Below are positions 44,386-50,190 of a stretch of DNA of 50,190 nt, one piece after another. A model generated the notes under the pieces. It saw only the letters and a program-made list of their open reading frames with translations. It searched no databases and had not been told where the DNA came from. The DNA is from Amanita rubescens (Eukaryota > Basidiomycota > Agaricomycetes > Agaricales > Amanitaceae). The stretch lies in contig WION01000381.1 of the NCBI GenBank assembly GCA_015039365.1, positions 1 through 50,190 on the forward strand, in the 5' to 3' direction. The translations under genes were made by a program, and so were the position numbers. How positions within the stretch are numbered: the stretch's first letter is position 1; every line of letters begins with the position of its first letter.

Positions 44386-45518
44386 ATGATGTGAGCGATG
44401 CGTTGATTAGCAGAAGTTGCCACTTACTAAGTGGAGTATGATGAGGGTATCACGATGCGGGGATAGAGACCAGCTCTGAGATTTAATGAAGGGGAAATAG
44501 CGAAGAGTTATGTAGAGACCAGCTCTAAAAATTCAAGAGGGCGAACCTGGGCGAACTAGCGCTGAAACTTTTAACGGGGGAGAAATAGCGCGGTTTTATT
44601 TGCAGTATGTACCCTCATGTACCAGGCTATGAAACCCGTAAGTTGAATCAACATCTAGGGCAGCCATCAAATATTCAAGGTATCAATCGTCTCACCTTAG
44701 CTCATCAAATGCACTGGTTCAGAGTCCAGACCATCTGGTCCTATCTCAGGCCTTGCATATTAGCGACATCAAGCATCATGCGACCAGCTCAAGTGCCGTG
44801 AGCAAAGAAAAGCAGTCTCAGTCTGGCACATCAAGAAATCAAAGGATCGAATCCCATCGACTCTGAGCCCGGGAAAGAGAAAGGACAGGTAGGGCTGAAA
44901 CGACAGATACAGATCGTTAGACTGAGCTTGCAAAAGTTCGGGTATCGATGGTGACCGCAGTTCTACCTAGTTCTGCACGAAACAAAAATATGTGATGCTA
45001 GCTGTATCATGTATACCTGTGTGCATCATTCCTGATATACTCTGTATGACTCGACTATGTACGTACTAATTGTACTTGGGTTCGTCATATTCAGTCCTTA
45101 CGGACGTCTATAATCGATGCTAGTGGCTCGTACTAGTTACATAATATTAATAAGTCGTATACTTTTTCTTACGAACTTGAATATTATTGTGAACATCTTT
45201 TCGAGTCTTGCAGCGTAAGTCCGTGAACCATGGGAATGACTTGGCGTAGCACATGATACACATTAGGACATCACAGGGTGTCACTCGTAGCCATCGAAAC
45301 GGCCAGAAGGGAAAGCAAGGTTGATCGCAAGATGTGGTGTATGATAATAAACGCATGTGAATGCGTTGATGGTCGCATTTGAGGAAGACAGTGGAACTTG
45401 GTGAAACGCATCTTCCGAGATAGTGCTGAGAAGAACGTGGGAAACACGCTCAAAATGCTACTATCATGATGATATACTACACGCTCGCTGAGCGACACTC
45501 GTTCAAGAAATATCCAAT
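44386..45518. other. Intergenic region
   Basis: No gene is recognised. A stretch resembling a tRNA B box (GGATCGAATCCC, about 44843) has no matching stems and was rejected. The area near 45140 is AT-rich. Confidence 0.5.
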
Positions 45519-46719
45519 CTACCATTCAAGAGACTGTTGGTCCTCTCTTTTCCAGTCAAATATTCCGCCCCGCTCCTTAAATGCCTTTTCATTGAAACCC
45601 GAGTCCTGAAGCGCAGTTTGTACGCCCACTTCCAAGACTGATCTTCCAGGTTTCTTCCCCCCATCCCTGCAATTCATGAATCTATCCACCAGTAAGCTGA
45701 AAATGATGAGTATTCATCATACACGACCACTTACCTCATTTCTTCGTCCAAGTTCATGTAGGAATCCTTCATGGCTTCGTTATCCTCCGGGACAAGACAC
45801 TTTTGCGATGCATGGCGATCAAGGAAGGCCTGAAACTGCTCTTTCGTGACGACGAGATGGCGGGCGTCACGAATTGAATTTGTCTCGGCGCCAGTATTTT
45901 CCGAGTCTAACAAAAGGACTTGGAAGACCTGACCAACCAGATAAATCAGTATCTACAGTCGACGTCGACACCCACGGCCATCTCGGAACCCGTACTCTGT
46001 CACAACGAGACTCGAACGGAAGGATGGGTTAAGAAGGAGCCGACTATAGATCTAGATCATCATGGACCATCAGAAATGGCGTACCTTCCAACGGAAAGGT
46101 GCGAGTTGCTCGATTTGCTCATTCATATCCTCTTCCCAATTATTACTGTGAGAGTCAGCGGGGATCCGAACAACTGCAGAAGACAAACGCACATAGTGAC
46201 AACGGTGTTGATTTTAACCCTGATGTCTCTCTCTTTGGCCCACTGAGCGACCTTGAACACCGTATCAATGTGAGTCCTGGAAGTCCCATGTTCCGCACGG
46301 CCCTGTTTAATGTTGGTTTCTACGTCGAATGAATCGCAGGATATGGCTATTATGTCGAGATATTGGCCATAGGTATCTAGCCATTTCTCGGTCACCTTTG
46401 AGCCGTTGCACACGACAGAACAAGACTCGATATGGAGCTCTTCTTTACAGAATTTGAAGACATCCCCAATATACTGAGGCTGCAAAAAGGGTTCGCCACC
46501 GCTGATGTTAAGCTTCTTCATCCCGGCATCAGCGAGCATGCGAAGTGCACGCTTGGCTTCATCAGGATGGAGACGAAAATCATTCGTGCTGGTATGGAAG
46601 CAAAAATGACATTCGTAATTGCAGCGCCTGTTGGGAAACCAGTTCACGGAAACTGGTGTTATCGTAGGTGGTCCGTTGTCGATGAATGGAACGGAAATGT
46701 TGAGCCAGGGGAATTTCAT
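45519..46719 (-). CDS. Viperin-like radical SAM enzyme
   Basis: Four exons on the minus strand (46719-46193, 46145-46085, 45928-45735, 45681-45519) give 314 residues, in frame. An in-frame stop without another ATG lies upstream, fixing the start. The radical SAM cluster motif is CNYECHFC (Cys33, 37, 40), followed by FHTS and NISGGEPFLQPQYIGDVFKF. AISCDSFD and KINTVV follow, as in vertebrate viperin (RSAD2). The C-terminal part has CLVPEDNEAMKDSYMNLDEE, RFMNCRDGGKK, GRSVLEVGVQTAL and the terminal Trp (QQSLEW), which in viperin contacts the iron-sulphur assembly machinery. Viperins make ddhCTP from CTP and SAM and act against viruses in animals and prokaryotes; fungal homologues are known. The N-terminal amphipathic helix of animal viperin is absent, so the enzyme is probably soluble. 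No CMP kinase gene is adjacent. Confidence 0.93.
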
Positions 46720-47810
46720 ATTGAGACACGGGTATCTGTCTTCGATGAGAGGTAAGAAAAGGTGGGTGGAAGAAATGGGCGCTCTGAGTCCCAGACCCTA
46801 TAAGCATGAACTAAGAAGGTTTGTGGGCAACCAGATTGCGGTGCTGGCCCATGGCAGATATGGTATTTGTTACTCCCCAGTCCATGGATATGGATCGTGC
46901 CTGACGTAAAAGCGTCACGCGCCTCGCTGCGCTTCCTGAAATTGGAAATTTGAAAAAGCCCTCGAGGCAAGCGGAAGTGAAGACGCGCGCGAGGATGTCA
47001 ATTCAAAAGGTTAGGCCGGTCAAAGGTAGGGCAAAAATGTATCAAGTGACTTGTGACTCTAGTGATATCGTACGCGGTGCGCATAGAAGCACATAGAGTT
47101 TTAATCTAACGGGATTAACGACAAAGAACCGAACGGAATAGATGCGCATCCAGAGATATCTTCTGAACGTGAACCCTGATATCCCCTATGTACGTTACTA
47201 AATGAACGTGGCGCATCAATGAAGCTTTGAATCCCAGCGATTGTGTTTCATGTTTATCGATGGTCCCCAAAGGACCAGCTTATATTAAGGCACCTTCAAT
47301 TATGAACTGATAATAAAGAACTTGAAAGGCGACCGATAGGCTGCCACCCTCAATAATGTATGAGTACAACTCGACCTTTATCGCAATAACTGCGCACGTG
47401 CTAACTGCGAAACTCATCCTGGCTCGCCGTAAATTATAAGCGCTGCTATGACATTTGAAATTTGATCACCGATCACTGTCATCGATCGATCATCAAACCG
47501 ATCGTCAAACCAAGATCCCTCCTATTCCATCTTTGGTTGTGGCAAGTGACTTCAACGAGCTCAGGAATAGAAGGGTTTGGAACCAAACTGGGTAGATGCC
47601 AAGGGGCTGCGAGGGGGATGTATAGGGAAATAGGAGAGAGGCGGTCTGGGTGATTGAGATATACAACTGCATCACGACACGTACCAATTATTTTGTAATC
47701 CTGGAGATACCTAGAAAGAATAGTCCTAAAATTAACATCTGGCGAGACAGGTTTTGGCAGGTGACGCCTTCAGGCTGGGTGACTGAATTGCCAACCCTTC
47801 CATTCTCACG
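46720..47810. promoter_or_regulatory. Divergent promoter region of viperin and SMP-30 genes
   Basis: About 1.1 kb between two divergent genes, with no convincing coding sequence. A 63-codon frame at 47462-47653 has no features. Palindrome-like GATCGATCGATCA occurs near 47482-47495. Confidence 0.45.
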
Positions 47811-49409
47811 ATGACCAGCGAGGGCAACGGCGAGGTAGAAAAGTGGGCCACCCCTGCTTCAAAGTCCTCATCATGGAAATCATCAATTTCACTTTTCTTG
47901 TCGTCTTTGGTTGTGGTTCTTGCGCTGCTTGTGTATCTTCGCGATCACGAACTGGAAATTCCACAGGGGTGGCAGCTTGTCAGGAGCGTCATTCCGGATC
48001 TTCCCCCGCAAGCTGTGGTAGGTGTCGCATATCCTAAAAACCACAAGTTTTAATTTTGTCGCAACTAGTTCGTCGATCCCAAGTCATTCAACGTTCTCAG
48101 TGGATTAGGAAAACCCTTCCGCACCTCTAGCTTCTCTGAATCAGACTTCTTGAACCCAACGTCCACGCAGCCGCCTTTCTTCCAAGTATTTGACCCAGCC
48201 TTTCTCGCTATCCTCGGATCCAATGCGTCCATCCGTGAAATTGCGTCAAATGACACGTTTGCATTCGCACACGAAGCCCCGATCTATGACCCAGTCACCG
48301 ATCAGGTGTTCTTTGCCAGCAATGCAGGTGGTCTGCTAAGCTACAGCGATCTCGAACATAATAACCAAGTGGCGAAGATTAGCATGAAAGAGGTGGAGGA
48401 AAAGATAGCCAGCGTACCCCTCGGAATGCCCATCAGCGCTACGGTTACGAAAGTACGTGGCATCTTGCCCTCCTTTAAGCTTTATCAATCGTGGCGAAAA
48501 GCTGGACCTTCAAGAGGCTATTCAAATGACCAACGGAGGTACAGGTCCCTACTATTCTAATCTTCTCTTCATCAATTCGGGACGTGGTCTGGACCACCCG
48601 CCTACCATTGCTCTCGTCAACCCCTCTCCTCCACATAACTCTACCGTCCTCCTTGATAACTATTACGGACGCCAATTCAACTCTCTCAACGATATCAAAG
48701 TGCATCCTAGCGGAAACATATTCTTCACCGACGTCATGTACGTTGTCATTCAAATCAACACTCTCGTTCATGATGCTTGATTTGGAAATAGATACGGCCA
48801 TTTACTCAACTTCCGCCCTAACCCTCTATTACCTAGCCAAGTATACAGGTTTGACCCTAGAACAGGTCATGTTCGCGTTGTCGCAACGGATTTCGACAAG
48901 CCAAACGGGATCGCATTTTCTTCAGACGGAAAGAAGGCATACATGTCGGTCCTCATTCTCACCCGCGCCTTCAGTTAACTGATGAAAGAATTAGTGCTGA
49001 TACCGGTGCAGCATGGGGTTACCTCAAGCCCACGGACCAGACAGCGCCTGCTACCATGTAAGTCACATTACGTACTTGTAGGAAGCCTGATCTTGACCGA
49101 GGTCCTGGCAGTTACGTTTTCGACGTTGACCCGACTTCGCATGCCTTCATGAATCGTCGCGTCTTTGCTTACCCGGATACCGGTATACCAGACGGAATCC
49201 AGGTGGATACAAGAGGCAACGTGTACTCTGGATGCGGCGACGGAGTGCACGTTTGGAATGAGCAAGGAACTCTGCTTGGCAAATTTTTCACGGGTTTCTT
49301 AACTCCAAACATGGTATTTGCGGGTGATGGACGGCTGTTTATCCTCTCCGAATTCAAGATCTACGCTGCGCATATAGCTGAGAAGTACATGCCGCTTTCG
49401 TTTCCGTGA
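47811..49409 (+). CDS. SMP-30/gluconolactonase-like lactonohydrolase, membrane-anchored
   Basis: Six exons (47811-48017, 48069-48452, 48502-48737, 48792-48944, 48995-49057, 49112-49409) give 446 residues, in frame. A short polar N-terminus precedes one hydrophobic segment (SISLFLSSLVVVLALLVYL, about residues 26-44), which suggests a signal anchor with the rest outside the cytosol. The beta-propeller domain shows the usual metal-binding positions: Glu in AHEAPIYDPV, Asn in SLNDIKVHPSGNIFFTD, Asn in DKPNGIAFSSDG and Asp in PDGIQVDTRGNVY. IYGHLLNFRPNPLLPSQVYR and YRFDP are typical of fungal members. Family members hydrolyse lactones or phosphotriesters; the substrate here is unknown. The gene is divergent from viperin. 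Confidence 0.88.
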
Positions 49410-50190
49410 TTTGCAATTGGGTACTATCATCTATGAGGAAATTGAACGAGTTTTTTCTCAAGATATAACCTTGGACATAAATCTGAAAAATCTAGTTAAA
49501 TTCATGCCAGTTATTTTACACTCCATAGAACATGTACAATAGACGACCATGACCCTTCTCTGAGAGCTTTCTGCTGGAATTCAGGTGCAACCACTTGTAT
49601 ATTAATCTTCTCATGGTATATCGCGACCCGCCGCTGGCTCTGATCATCGGTTCAGTCGCGACTGAGATCATCGCGCAGTTGTCTCAATCGCCAAGAACGA
49701 ACTTCCGCCTCGCATCCGCTTCCCGATGCCCCTCATGGCGTCTTGGCATCTACTGCCTCCTGTGAGGTTCCAAACATTCCTTTTCCTGAGCTCGCTAGAA
49801 CCACTGGCCGCAAGTTGCCACAGCACGGATTGGTGTTGAACAAGCTGAGCGGACATATCTCCTCATATCTCAAGCTCAAGGATCTTGGATATCATCATTG
49901 GTTGATGATCGAGATCGATCGATGTCAGTGATCGAATGATCAGACAATTTTGTAACTCTCATCGTTTTCACTATATTTCACTCAGATCTCAGCGAGCAGT
50001 ATCACGCGCCGGTAACTGTTGGACACTCTGCCACTGGCATACGTCAAGTTGGGTGGTAGACGGACAGCGGTACCTGGCGAAAACGTAACTGATGGGAACG
50101 TGATCGCGCCTAGCATGCCACCACCAGTTAATCTCACTGGTGTTACCAATATTCAGCGCTATTGACAATCAAGTTTTAGCAGCGATATAC
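49410..50190. other. 3' end of window, no confirmed gene
   Basis: Short open stretches (49613-49774, 49743-49931, and one ending in NLTGVTNIQRY at about 50020-50164) may be pieces of a gene that continues outside or is broken. None shows a family I recognise. Confidence 0.35.

Noticed and set aside
44815..44870. tRNA-like B box (GGATCGAATCCC)
   Set aside because: No T-stem, acceptor stem or A box could be paired around it.
46432..46755. 107-codon plus-strand open frame
   Set aside because: Antisense shadow of the first viperin exon.
1..50190. CRISPR arrays, prokaryotic operons or integrated phage
   Set aside because: Spliceosomal introns throughout and fungal gene families; no regularly spaced repeats of CRISPR type.

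Overview
The window looks like nuclear DNA of an agaricomycete (mushroom-forming) basidiomycete. Genes are split by many 43-70 base GT-AG introns. Agaricomycete-type families are abundant (F-box proteins of the LPNE/ISxVCxxWR type, a DUF6535 membrane protein), and fungal housekeeping genes (Yta7/Abo1/ATAD2, Rna14/CstF77) sit on the right. All exon models come from reading splice signals and reading frame by eye. For every multi-exon gene proposed as complete, the coding total is a multiple of three.

Left part (1 to about 34.6 kb): an accessory region built on a decayed tandem array of one very large ankyrin-repeat gene family, all on the + strand. Copy A is present as its 3' part (40-2177). 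Copy F is an N-terminal stub (6115-6390). Copy B is full length but broken by single-base insertions (7311-13228). Copy E is an internal fragment (16665-17070). Copy D is a fragment with its downstream spacer (22660-23190). Copy C (28678-34574) is the only one that reads intact: 14 exons, 1734 residues. It has an N-terminal region with a nucleotidyltransferase-like GGS...DID signature, a His/Cys-rich motif and a long ankyrin C-terminus. The same spacer/promoter module, with ACGCGT boxes followed by a TATA box, recurs between copies.

Between the ankyrin copies lie unrelated genes: an F-box gene with a frameshift (2802-4137), a sphingomyelinase N-terminal fragment, a DUF6535 gene, two intact F-box paralogues, an MGM101 fragment joined to an ankyrin fragment, a 495-residue gene with a PD-(D/E)XK-like E-x-K motif, and a tandem pair of small secreted protein genes of which the second is frameshifted.

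Right part (34.6-50.2 kb): single-copy, ordinary-looking genes. These are an ATAD2-family chromatin AAA ATPase, Rna14, a small secreted protein, a complete viperin-like radical SAM gene, and a membrane-anchored SMP-30/lactonohydrolase-like protein. Viperin and SMP-30 are divergent and share a 1.1 kb upstream region.

The best candidates for something undescribed are the NTase-like/ankyrin family with its shared promoter module, and the capture of that module by neighbouring genes.
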